This document shows, piece after piece, positions 10,710-17,660 of a stretch of DNA of 64,000 bases (positions within the stretch are counted from its first letter, which is position 1; the number at the start of each line of letters is the position of its first letter). The notes below the pieces were generated by a model, which saw only the letters and a list, made by a program, of their open reading frames with translations, was not told the DNA's origin and did no database searches. The stretch is from JOPF133 sp052144935 (lineage in GTDB: Bacteria > Acidobacteriota > Terriglobia > Bryobacterales > Bryobacteraceae), in NCBI GenBank assembly GCA_052144935.1, contig JBKQPR010000162.1, positions 1 through 64,000 on the forward strand, read 5' to 3'. Made by a program: the position numbers and the translations under genes.

Positions 10710-11861
10710 ATGAAGTTCCGCAGCCTGGCTCTGTCCGCCGTTGGGCTCCTGGTACTGTCGTTCGCCTCGATGGCCCAGATTACGGCCGTCGAAGGCATCG
10801 TGAAAGGCACCGATGGGAAGCCTGTCCAGGGAGCCAAGATTGTATTGGTTCGAACCGATATCAAAGGCAATTACAGCACCAAGACCGATAAGAAGGGCCA
10901 TTACATCTATATGGGCCTTCCTATGGGGAAGTACGACATCTCCGTCGAAATCGACGGCAAGATGGTGGATCAGCAAAAGGGCGTGCCTACGCGGCCAGGC
11001 GATCCATTCCAATTAGACTTCGATTTGAAGGCCAATCAGCAACAGCAAAGCGGCTCCAAGCAGGCCGAGATGCAGAAAGCCGTCGAAACCGGCCAGATCT
11101 CGGACGATTTGAAGCGTCAGATGACCCCCGAACAAAAGGCGGCGCTGGAAAAGACCATCAAGGAGCAGTCCGAGAAAATGAAGGGCCGCAAGGAGCTCAA
11201 TGATGCCTTCAACGCGGGCATGGACGCCGTAAAGGCGGAGAAGTGGGATGTGGCGGTCGAGTCCTTCACCAAAGCCTCGACGCTCGATCCCACCCAGGTG
11301 GCCGTCTGGTCGCAACTCGCCGAAGCCTACGTCAGGCTGGCGGGAACCAAGACCGGACCGGATTTTGACGCTACCCTTCAAAAGGGCTTGGACGCCTATC
11401 AGAAGTCCCTCGAGCTGAAGCCCGACGATGCGGCCAGCCACAACAACTACGCGCTGGCGCTGGCCAAGGCCAAAAAGTATCCGGAAATGCAGGCCGAGCT
11501 GAAGAAGGCGGCCGATCTGGATCCCACCAACGGCGGCAAGTACTATTACAACCTGGGCGCCGTGTTGGTGAATACCGGCCAGAACGAGGCCGCCGCCGAT
11601 GCTTTCAAGCATGCCATCGAACTCACCGCCAATTATGCGGACGCATATTACCAGTACGGCGTGATGCTAATAAGCAAGGCGCAGATCGCCGCGGATGGAA
11701 AAGTGACGGCGGCGCCGGGAACCATCGAGGCATTCCAGAAGTATTTGGAGCTGGCCCCCAGCGGCCAGTTTGCGCAGCAGGCCAAGGATATGCTGACCAC
11801 GCTCGGAACGAGTGTGCAGACCAACTACCAGAACCCCGACGCGAAGAAAAAGAAGAAGTAG
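10710..11861 (+). CDS. Secreted TPR protein with carboxypeptidase-regulatory-like domain
   Basis: A 383-residue exported protein. A signal peptide (SLALSAVGLLVLSFASMAQ) leads into a carboxypeptidase-regulatory-like/CNA-B-type beta domain (residues about 25-100: VEGIVKGTDGKPVQGAKIVL, then GHYIYMGLPMGKYDISVE). Charged helical sequence follows (to about 165), then several tetratricopeptide repeats (for example DPTQVAVWSQLAEAYVRL and PTNGGKYYYNLGAVLVNTGQ). The tail ends DAKKKKK. TPRs mediate protein-protein contacts, so a periplasmic scaffold role is likely; partners are unknown. A clear GGAGG lies 5 bp before the ATG, preceded by a TATACT promoter. It stands as a single gene. Confidence 0.85.
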   Translation: MKFRSLALSAVGLLVLSFASMAQITAVEGIVKGTDGKPVQGAKIVLVRTDIKGNYSTKTDKKGHYIYMGLPMGKYDISVEIDGKMVDQQKGVPTRPGDPFQLDFDLKANQQQQSGSKQAEMQKAVETGQISDDLKRQMTPEQKAALEKTIKEQSEKMKGRKELNDAFNAGMDAVKAEKWDVAVESFTKASTLDPTQVAVWSQLAEAYVRLAGTKTGPDFDATLQKGLDAYQKSLELKPDDAASHNNYALALAKAKKYPEMQAELKKAADLDPTNGGKYYYNLGAVLVNTGQNEAAADAFKHAIELTANYADAYYQYGVMLISKAQIAADGKVTAAPGTIEAFQKYLELAPSGQFAQQAKDMLTTLGTSVQTNYQNPDAKKKKK

Positions 11862-11905
11862 GTTGAGTTTTCGGGGGTGGAACCGCTGGCTTCCGCCCCG
11901 GCATC

Positions 11906-12187
11906 ATGGGCGAACTATTCGAAGTATTATTCCGCGGCCTGATTTTTGTCTTCCTTTACCTTCTGGTGAGATCGCTCTTCCGGAGTGTGCTGGCCGGTTT
12001 CCGTTCCGCCGCCGTTCCCCGTTCCGCCTCCAGGCAGCCCCCGCCCGTGCTGGCCGGCGGCGAGTTGAAGAAGGACCCGGTGTGCGGCACCTACGTTTCC
12101 ACGACCGGGAGCATCAGCAGGAAGGTGAATGGCGAGACGGTTCATTTTTGCTCACCCGAATGCCGGGATCAGTACAAGGCGGGGTGA
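11906..12187 (+). CDS. Small membrane protein with YHS-like metal-binding motif
   Basis: A 93-residue protein with one N-terminal membrane helix (FEVLFRGLIFVFLYLLVRSLF), a short Pro/Arg-rich linker, and a C-terminal YHS/TRASH-like motif: KDPVCGTYV, then HFCSPECRDQY. The three Cys and the His form the pattern seen in small heavy-metal-binding modules and MlaB/YHS proteins of other bacteria. The cysteine segment probably binds a metal; the side of the membrane is not certain. It is 44 bp downstream of the TPR gene and could share its transcript. Confidence 0.75.
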   Translation: MGELFEVLFRGLIFVFLYLLVRSLFRSVLAGFRSAAVPRSASRQPPPVLAGGELKKDPVCGTYVSTTGSISRKVNGETVHFCSPECRDQYKAG

Positions 12188-12221
12188 GTGGCGGAGGAAG
12201 ACGCGGGGAAGAGTCACCGGA

Positions 12222-12258
12222 TCTCTCGCCAAGCCGCCAAGGCGCCAAGTATCGCCAA
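12222..12258. repeat. CGCCAAG-type short tandem repeat
   Basis: CGCCAAG units with spacers (CGCCAAGccGCCAAGGCGCCAAG, then a further CGCCAAG at the end) between genes. This kind of short A/G-rich repeat is commonly scattered between genes in large bacterial genomes. The rest of 12188-12519 shows no gene. Confidence 0.45.
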
Positions 12259-12519
12259 GAGAACACAACACAACGGCGAAATCGACGCTGGATGCGCGGG
12301 GAAGAATCCAGAAACGGAGATGGTCGTCTTCTTCCGCGCCGGAGCGCCTCCACGGCGGAACCCGAATTTGGCAGCAAACTCGTTTGTCTGCTAAAACTTA
12401 GATAAGCCGACTCGATGGGGTGAATCGAAACTTTTTGTTTCCCACACTGGACCCTGCTGTGCTACAAATTGGTACACGAGCAGTCTTCGTTTACGTCCGA
12501 TAAGTAGGTAGTGAGACCA

Positions 12520-13119
12520 ATGGGGGAACCAAGGTACATCGCGATACCGGGAACCCGGACCCATGAGCTCCCGCCCTTGCTGGTGCATTCGGCGGAACAT
12601 GCGGCGGGGGAGGATGCCTCCGATCTGAGTTCCGTGATGGTGGAGGCCGAGGACATGCTGGCCGCGAGCGACGCCGATTCGGAAGTGCTCGAGCGGCGCA
12701 AGTTCGACCTGGCGCTGCAGCTCGCCGAGCAATACCGAGGTCTGTTGTCGCACTGGCATTGGGGCGATTCCGTGCTGGAATGGATTCGCCAATGCGAGAT
12801 CACCTTTGAATCGCAGGAAGCGCTGCGTAAGCTGCTGCACCCGGACCTATGGCCGCACGCCAGCCGCGCCAGCTTCGTCACGCTCCTGATGGAAAAGCAC
12901 GTCCCCACCCACGGCGTAGCGCTGGACCGCGCGGTCGGTCTGCGCCTGACCTTCCGGCAGCCGCCGCCCATCGATTGCTTCTCGAACCAGTTCCTGATCT
13001 ATCTGAACTCCACCATGACCGCCGGCGCATACCAGACCTGGTCGCACCTGGCGCCGCGAGAGCCGGCGTTGCTCCCGCCCGAACGCTTCCATTTTGAAGT
13101 GCTGGACATCGGCGACTGA
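12520..13119 (+). CDS. Hypothetical protein
   Basis: A soluble protein of about 199 residues, acidic in the first half (EHAAGEDASDLSSVMVEAEDMLAASDADSE) with predicted helices, then a mixed region containing RGLLSHWHWGDSVLEWI and a C-terminal RFHFEVLDIGD. No signal peptide, membrane segment or family motif is recognised. An in-frame GTG at 12511 is an alternative start, giving MRPMGEPRY. Codon use with strongly GC third positions supports a real gene. The neighbours do not suggest a function. Confidence 0.6.
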   Translation: MGEPRYIAIPGTRTHELPPLLVHSAEHAAGEDASDLSSVMVEAEDMLAASDADSEVLERRKFDLALQLAEQYRGLLSHWHWGDSVLEWIRQCEITFESQEALRKLLHPDLWPHASRASFVTLLMEKHVPTHGVALDRAVGLRLTFRQPPPIDCFSNQFLIYLNSTMTAGAYQTWSHLAPREPALLPPERFHFEVLDIGD

Positions 13120-13135
13120 TGGAAGAGTACGGCCG

Positions 13136-13172
13136 GGGGTGCCCTCCGGGCCCGGCGCCCTCTGGGACCGGC
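13136..13172. repeat. GGGTGCCCTC(T)GGG dispersed repeat copy
   Basis: GGGTGCCCTCCGGGCCC followed by GCGCCCTCTGGGACCGGCTC, i.e. two tandem versions of the dispersed element, ending about 25 bp before the -10 box of the Uma2 gene. Confidence 0.5.
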
Positions 13173-13197
13173 TCCGATCGCTCGAACTGGCCGGTAG

Positions 13198-13203
13198 TAG
13201 ACT
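13198..13203 (+). promoter_or_regulatory. -10 box (TAGACT), leaderless-type spacing
   Basis: TAGACT ends 6 bases before the ATG of the Uma2 gene, so transcription would begin at or next to the start codon. There is no Shine-Dalgarno sequence. Confidence 0.4.
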
Positions 13204-13209
13204 GAAGCT

Positions 13210-13737
13210 ATGGCTACGCAGACGACCGTCCCCGTGGAAGAGTATCTGCGGACGACCTATCATCCCGACGTGGAATATGTTGGCGGTGAGCTGGTGGAGC
13301 GCAATGTGGGCGAATACTTTCATAGCATCCTTCAGTCGATGATCGTGACCTTGCTGAGCATCCGGCAGCGCGAGCGCGGCTTTCGAACATTCACCGAACA
13401 GCGCGTTCGCGTAAGCGACGAGCCGCGCTATCGCATACCCGATATCTGCGTCAAGGCGCTGCCGCACGAGATTACGCCCATCCTCACCTGCCCGGACCTG
13501 GTGATCGAGGTGCTCTCGCCCGACGATAGAGCCAGCGACATGCTGACCAAAATCGCGGATTATCTGGCCGCCGGCATCCCGCATATCTGGCTGATCGATC
13601 CTTACAAGCGCAGTGTCATGGAAGCGGACCAGTCGGGAATCCGCCGGCCGGCCAACCAAGTGGTGTCTACACCGCTCGTGGGCGGGGTCGATTTCGCCGC
13701 GCTCTTTCGGGACCTCGACGAGCCGGCTGAACGCTGA
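13210..13737 (+). CDS. Uma2 family endonuclease-like protein (DUF820)
   Basis: A 175-residue Uma2/DUF820 protein, a PD-(D/E)xK nuclease fold expanded in cyanobacteria and other environmental bacteria. Visible motifs are the N-terminal YHPDVEYVGGELVER, then RIPDICVKA carrying the conserved Asp, and LVIEVLSPDDRASDMLTKIADY with the conserved Glu and a downstream Lys. The C-terminal HIWLIDPYKR strand is also typical. Biological role is unresolved for the family. The gene is monocistronic, and its ATG lies 6 bp after a TAGACT box. Confidence 0.85.
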   Translation: MATQTTVPVEEYLRTTYHPDVEYVGGELVERNVGEYFHSILQSMIVTLLSIRQRERGFRTFTEQRVRVSDEPRYRIPDICVKALPHEITPILTCPDLVIEVLSPDDRASDMLTKIADYLAAGIPHIWLIDPYKRSVMEADQSGIRRPANQVVSTPLVGGVDFAALFRDLDEPAER

Positions 13738-13750
13738 GTACACCCTTTTG

Positions 13751-13795
13751 CAAGTAGTTGGCAGGCGAATCGCCTGCCCCACGTTCGCCTACTTG
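13751..13795. terminator. Nested hairpin between convergent genes
   Basis: Outer arms CAAGTAG (13751) and CTACTTG (ending 13795) enclose the perfect 19-bp palindrome GGCAGGCGAATCGCCTGCC (13760-13778). It lies between convergent Uma2 and PPIase genes and overlaps the PPIase stop codon, so it is a good bidirectional terminator candidate. The inner palindrome also occurs as a dispersed repeat near 35843-35928. Confidence 0.5.
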
Positions 13796-14826
13796 GTTTT
13801 CCCGGCGTTATCCAGCACGCTTTGCGCCATGTAGTTCCGGATGTTGGCGCTGTTGCGCGCCACCTCGTAATAGGCCGATTTCAGGAGTTGGTCCTTGCGG
13901 TTGAGCAAGGCTTCCCGGATCTCCTGCTGCACCCGCGGATCCTGCAAATCGCGTTGGCCGGCCGGCTCGCGAGAGATCACTTTCAGTATCAGGTAGCCTT
14001 CCGGCAAGCGCACCGGCTGAGAAGGCACGCCTGGCGCCAGAGAGACGATCACCTTGCGCAGCTCCGGGCTGACCTTGTCCAGATTGGATTCGGGAATCAT
14101 GCCCATGTCGCCGCCGTTCGGCGCGGAGTTGGGATCCTCGGAATAATTCTGCGCCAGCATCCCGAAATCCTCTCCCCGCTGCAGGCGGGCCTCCAGATCC
14201 TTGATCTTGCTCTGGGCTTCGCCATCGTTTTGCGCCTTGCTGTTTTTCAGGTTGCGCACGTTGCCGTTGGGAGACGGCGTTACCAGGATCTGGGCGATGT
14301 GGATCTGCGGCTCGGCGCGGTTGAAGGCGTTCTTGTTGTCTTCGTAAAACTTGGTTACCTCCGCGTCGGTGACGGTGATGTGCGAAGTGATCTCCTTGTT
14401 GATCAGCTTGCTTACGGTCTGGTCGCGGCGGATCTGGGTGCGCAGGTCGTTCATGCTCATGTGGCGCTCCGCCAGCAGCTTGTCGAACTGATCCTTGGTG
14501 TAGGGCGCACGCATCTTGTTGATCTCGGTTTCCACGTCGGCATCCACGGCCGTCAAACCCAGCTTCTCGGCGCGCTGCCGCATGATCTCGCTGGTGATCA
14601 GGCTGTTCAGCAGCTCCAGCTTTTGCGACATCACGGAGTCTTCGTTGGCGCCTTCGCCGGGCTGGCTCTGCGTCTGGGTTTGCGTTTGGAAAGTCTTCTC
14701 GAGCTCCACATAGGTGATGGCCTGCCCGTTGACTTCGGCCGCTACGCCCGAGGGCGCCGCACGTTTGCAGGAACACTGCGTCAGGGCGGCCACCGCCGCG
14801 GCAAGCAACACAAGACGACGCTTCAT
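13789..14826 (-). CDS. SurA/PpiC-type peptidyl-prolyl isomerase lipoprotein
   Basis: A 345-residue exported chaperone/isomerase. The N-terminus has a lipoprotein-type signal (VLLAAAVAALTQCSCKR). A SurA_N-like helical chaperone region follows (residues about 25-165, including LNSLITSEIMRQRAEKLGLT). A parvulin domain (about 170-285) includes IHIAQILVTP, FGMLAQNYSEDPNSAPNGGDMG and the EGYLILKVISREPAG strand. A C-terminal helix ends the chaperone body. Proteins of this type assist outer-membrane protein folding in the periplasm. The start ATG precedes the signal peptide directly. It is divergent from the Gfo/Idh gene with about 60 bp between. Confidence 0.85.
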   Translation of the reverse strand: MKRRLVLLAAAVAALTQCSCKRAAPSGVAAEVNGQAITYVELEKTFQTQTQTQSQPGEGANEDSVMSQKLELLNSLITSEIMRQRAEKLGLTAVDADVETEINKMRAPYTKDQFDKLLAERHMSMNDLRTQIRRDQTVSKLINKEITSHITVTDAEVTKFYEDNKNAFNRAEPQIHIAQILVTPSPNGNVRNLKNSKAQNDGEAQSKIKDLEARLQRGEDFGMLAQNYSEDPNSAPNGGDMGMIPESNLDKVSPELRKVIVSLAPGVPSQPVRLPEGYLILKVISREPAGQRDLQDPRVQQEIREALLNRKDQLLKSAYYEVARNSANIRNYMAQSVLDNAGKTK

Positions 14827-14870
14827 GGGTGAACTTTATTGTAACCGCTGTGGGCGGCGGCGGTGTCCGC

Positions 14871-14876
14871 TAGAAT
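14871..14876 (+). promoter_or_regulatory. -10 box (TAGAAT) before oxidoreductase
   Basis: TAGAAT ends 5 bases before an in-frame GTG (14882) and 11 before the ATG (14888). No Shine-Dalgarno is present; leaderless-type spacing. Confidence 0.35.
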
Positions 14877-14887
14877 AGTCGGTGGCT

Positions 14888-15904
14888 ATGAGAGTGGGAA
14901 TGATAGGAACCGGCGCGATCTCGCACATGCACGCGCAGGTCTATAAAAATATCGGTTTTGAGTTGACCGTGTGCACGGATATTTTCGAGGAAGCGGGACG
15001 GCGATTCGCCGATCGGTACGGCGCGGAATTCGTTCCCACCTACGCAGACGTCTGCCGCCACCCCCGAGTGGACTACGTGGACGTGTGCACCTTCCCGGAT
15101 TTCCGGCTGGAACCCATCGAGATCTGCGCCCAGACCGGGAAGCACGTGCAGGTACAGAAGCCCATCGCCACCAGCCTGGAGGTGGCCCGTAAAATGATCG
15201 AGACCGCCCGCCGTGGCGGGATTCTGCTGGGCGTGGTGAGCCAGCACCGTTTCGACGACGCCAGCCGCTTCCTCTCCAAGGCCTTCGCCCAGGGCCGGCT
15301 GGGCAAGCTGCTGCAGTGCGATTGTTACGTGAAGTGGTACCGCTCGGCCGCCTACTATTCGCGCCCCATCAAGGGAAGCTGGAAGACCGAGGGCGGCGGC
15401 GCCCTCATCAACCAGGCCATCCACCAGGTCGACATCCTGCGCTGGCTGGCGGGCCCGGTGGCGGAGGTTTTCGGCGTATGGCAGTTGGGCGCGCTGCACC
15501 GCATCGAATCGGAGGACGTGGTGAGCGCCGTGGTGCGCTACCGGTCGGGCGCCACGGGCGTGATTCAAGCCTCCACGGCCTTCTGGCCCGGCTACACCGA
15601 GCGCACCGAGTTTCACGGCACCAAGGGAACCGCCGTGATTTCGGGCGACAAGCTGACCACCTGGGACGTGGAAGACGACTCGGGTGAACCCGCGCCGGTG
15701 GAGCAGGAAGTATCCTCGGGCGCGTCCGACCCCATGGCGATCTCGCTGGAGCCGTTTGAAAGGCAGTTCCTGGATTTCGGCCAGGCCATCGAGCAGGGCC
15801 GTCAGCCGATGGTATCCGGCGAGGAGGGCTACGCCGCCCTGGAGCTGGTAGAGGCGGTGTATCAGTCGTGCCGCAGTGGCGAGAAGGTGGTGCTGGCGGG
15901 ATAA
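14888..15904 (+). CDS. Gfo/Idh/MocA family NAD(P)-dependent oxidoreductase
   Basis: A 338-residue sugar-dehydrogenase-like enzyme. The Rossmann fold begins MRVGMIGTGAIS (dinucleotide-binding GxGxxx), VHVQKPIATS follows as the conserved EKP-type loop, and the substrate domain holds GGGALINQAIHQVD with the catalytic His region. Family members oxidise or isomerise sugars and inositols; the substrate cannot be told. The motif here is QKP in place of the usual EKP, a conservative departure. Start: ATG at 14888 matches family N-termini; GTG at 14882 would add two residues and fits the position of the -10 box. No linked sugar genes are adjacent. Confidence 0.85.
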   Translation: MRVGMIGTGAISHMHAQVYKNIGFELTVCTDIFEEAGRRFADRYGAEFVPTYADVCRHPRVDYVDVCTFPDFRLEPIEICAQTGKHVQVQKPIATSLEVARKMIETARRGGILLGVVSQHRFDDASRFLSKAFAQGRLGKLLQCDCYVKWYRSAAYYSRPIKGSWKTEGGGALINQAIHQVDILRWLAGPVAEVFGVWQLGALHRIESEDVVSAVVRYRSGATGVIQASTAFWPGYTERTEFHGTKGTAVISGDKLTTWDVEDDSGEPAPVEQEVSSGASDPMAISLEPFERQFLDFGQAIEQGRQPMVSGEEGYAALELVEAVYQSCRSGEKVVLAG

Positions 15905-16071
15905 CGCGGCACGCCGCCAGCCCCTGTCTCGCGTGGGTGGCTGGCGTGAACGGCATCGGCTAATTCGGCCGGCCAGCTCCGATCCTTCTGTAACCGACGG
16001 CAGACGGGCGGGATCACACCGCCAGCGGGCGAAATCGAAACACCAGCGGACGAAATCGCGCGGTTGAGAGT

Positions 16072-16077
16072 TATACT
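16072..16077 (+). promoter_or_regulatory. -10 box (TATACT) of the metal-efflux operon
   Basis: TATACT ends 8 bases before the ATG at 16086; no Shine-Dalgarno. Probable start of the operon transcript. Confidence 0.4.
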
Positions 16078-16085
16078 GGTAATCC

Positions 16086-16373
16086 ATGACCAGGGGGGCA
16101 CGCAACCGGATTCGATACGCGTTCGTGTTGCTCCTGCTCTGCGCCGTGACCGCCGGGCAAACCGCGGCGCTTACCTCCACGCACGAACGGCACCAGGCGC
16201 ACGATCATGGCTGTCTGGTTTGCTACGTGGGGTCCCTGCCATTAGTGGAGTGCACCACTGAAGCTCCTGCCGCACCGGTCTTTCTCGTCCGGTGGCTGTT
16301 GTCCCCGCCGGAATTCTCAGCCTCGCATGACGCCCGTCCCGCCACCCGTTCGTCGCGGGCCCCTCCAGCTTAG
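16086..16373 (+). CDS. Small exported Cys/His protein heading the RND efflux operon
   Basis: A 95-residue protein with a signal peptide (YAFVLLLLCAVTAGQTAAL) followed by a short metal-ligand-rich stretch: HERHQAHDHGCLVCYV, with four His and two Cys in sixteen residues. The pattern resembles the DUF2946-type small proteins found beside copper/silver or other metal systems. The C-terminal third is Pro/Ala/Arg-rich and not distinctive. It opens the operon of the adaptor, pump and outer-membrane channel, suggesting a periplasmic metal-binding or sensing role. It starts 8 bp after a TATACT box. A strong hairpin follows its stop codon. Confidence 0.65.
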   Translation: MTRGARNRIRYAFVLLLLCAVTAGQTAALTSTHERHQAHDHGCLVCYVGSLPLVECTTEAPAAPVFLVRWLLSPPEFSASHDARPATRSSRAPPA

Positions 16374-16393
16374 TTCCTTCGCGGCAACTTTGC

Positions 16394-16419
16394 GGTCCGC
16401 GCCGGCAACGGCGCGGACC
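16394..16419 (+). terminator. GC-rich hairpin with GCAA loop, terminator or attenuator
   Basis: GGTCCGCGCCG / CGGCGCGGACC is a perfect 11-bp stem closed by a GCAA tetraloop (GNRA class), followed by CGATTTTGATTTG. It lies 20 bp after the first operon gene and about 50 bp before the adaptor start. It could terminate most transcripts, or stabilise the mRNA end of the first cistron, so as to set different expression of small protein and pump. Confidence 0.6.
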
Positions 16420-16468
16420 CGATTTTGATTTGTCGAAACCAGGAACTAAGAGGAGAGGCTGGAATTCC

Positions 16469-17647
16469 ATGCCGACTATGTGTTTGTGGAGGCCGCGGCG
16501 CCGTTTTTTCGCCGCGGCGATCGTGGCGCTGGCGGTCTTTCAGTGCGCCTGCGGGACTTCGAAGTTCACTCCGGGCGCTGCCGCGGAACAGGCCAAGCCG
16601 GTCCAGGCCGGGCTCTTCACCGTGGCCGCCGAACAGATGGCTCACCTGAGGGTGGTCACCGTGGGGACCAGGGTATGGCAGACCACGGTCGTGACCACCG
16701 GCACGGTGGACTGGGACGCCGACCACACCACCCAGGCCATCACGCAGGTGAATGGGCCGATTTCGCGCATCCTGGTCGACACCGGCGCCAAGGTCAAAGA
16801 AGGCGACCCGCTGCTCTACGTCTCCAGCTCCGACGTCGCCAACGCCATTTCCGCCTATCGCAAGGCGCGCAACCGCGAGGCGTTCAACAAACGCATCGTG
16901 GATCGGATGAATATACTGCTAGACCGCGGCGCGGTGGCCGCCAAGGACGTGGAGAGCAGCGAGGCCGATTACAACGACGCCCGCACCGACGTCCAGAACA
17001 GCCTCCAGGCCCTCCGCATCTTCGGCATCACCCAGCAGGCAATCGACCAGGCCGAGCAGCAGGGCACGGCCATCAGCACCGAATTGGCCGTGCGCGCGCC
17101 TATCGCCGGGGTGGTGGTGCAGAAGCTCGTCTCGCCCGGAATGCTCATCCAGGCCGGCACTACCGTCTGCTTCATGCTCAGCGACACTTCCACGGTCTGG
17201 GTGTGGGGCCACATCTTCGATCGCGACCTTCCCCTGGTGCGCACCGGCGACTCCGTGGAGGAGACCAACCCCGCCTCCTCCCGCACCTTTCGCGGCGTCG
17301 TGAACTACCTGGGAGCCTTCGTCGACCCGGCCACCCGCACCACCCCCGTACGCATCGTCACTCAGAACCCCGAGGGCCTGCTCAAGAAGGACATGTTCGT
17401 GGAGGCCGCCATTCACACCGGATCGCAGGCCAACGTGCTGGCGGTGCCGGCGGCGGCCGTGCTGCGCGACGACAAGAACGAGCCGATTGTCTACGTCCAG
17501 GTGGAACCCGGCAAGTTCGCGCAACGCTCCGTGACCATCGGAACGCTGCAGGACGGCATGGTGGCGATCACCGGCGGATTGCAAAAAGGCGAGAGCGTGC
17601 TGGCCGACGGCAGCCTCTTCGTGCAATTCGCCACCAGTATCCAATAA
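16469..17647 (+). CDS. RND efflux periplasmic adaptor (CzcB/CusB-like lipoprotein)
   Basis: A 392-residue membrane-fusion protein. The N-terminus (FAAAIVALAVFQCACG) looks like a lipoprotein signal. The first lipoyl/barrel-sandwich half (ISRILVDTGAKVKEGDPLLYVSS) leads into a helical hairpin (residues about 130-205) and the second half (VVVQKLVSPGMLIQAGTTVCFM). A beta-barrel domain (TVWVWGHIFDRDLPLVRTGD) and a membrane-proximal domain ending GLQKGESVLADGSLF follow. It links the inner-membrane pump to the outer-membrane channel. I chose ATG 16469 because an AGAGGAGAGG stretch lies upstream and a signal sequence follows; the open frame upstream has only TTG. The pump gene starts 13 bp after its stop. 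Confidence 0.85.
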   Translation: MPTMCLWRPRRRFFAAAIVALAVFQCACGTSKFTPGAAAEQAKPVQAGLFTVAAEQMAHLRVVTVGTRVWQTTVVTTGTVDWDADHTTQAITQVNGPISRILVDTGAKVKEGDPLLYVSSSDVANAISAYRKARNREAFNKRIVDRMNILLDRGAVAAKDVESSEADYNDARTDVQNSLQALRIFGITQQAIDQAEQQGTAISTELAVRAPIAGVVVQKLVSPGMLIQAGTTVCFMLSDTSTVWVWGHIFDRDLPLVRTGDSVEETNPASSRTFRGVVNYLGAFVDPATRTTPVRIVTQNPEGLLKKDMFVEAAIHTGSQANVLAVPAAAVLRDDKNEPIVYVQVEPGKFAQRSVTIGTLQDGMVAITGGLQKGESVLADGSLFVQFATSIQ

Positions 17648-17660
17648 AGGCGCAAACCCC

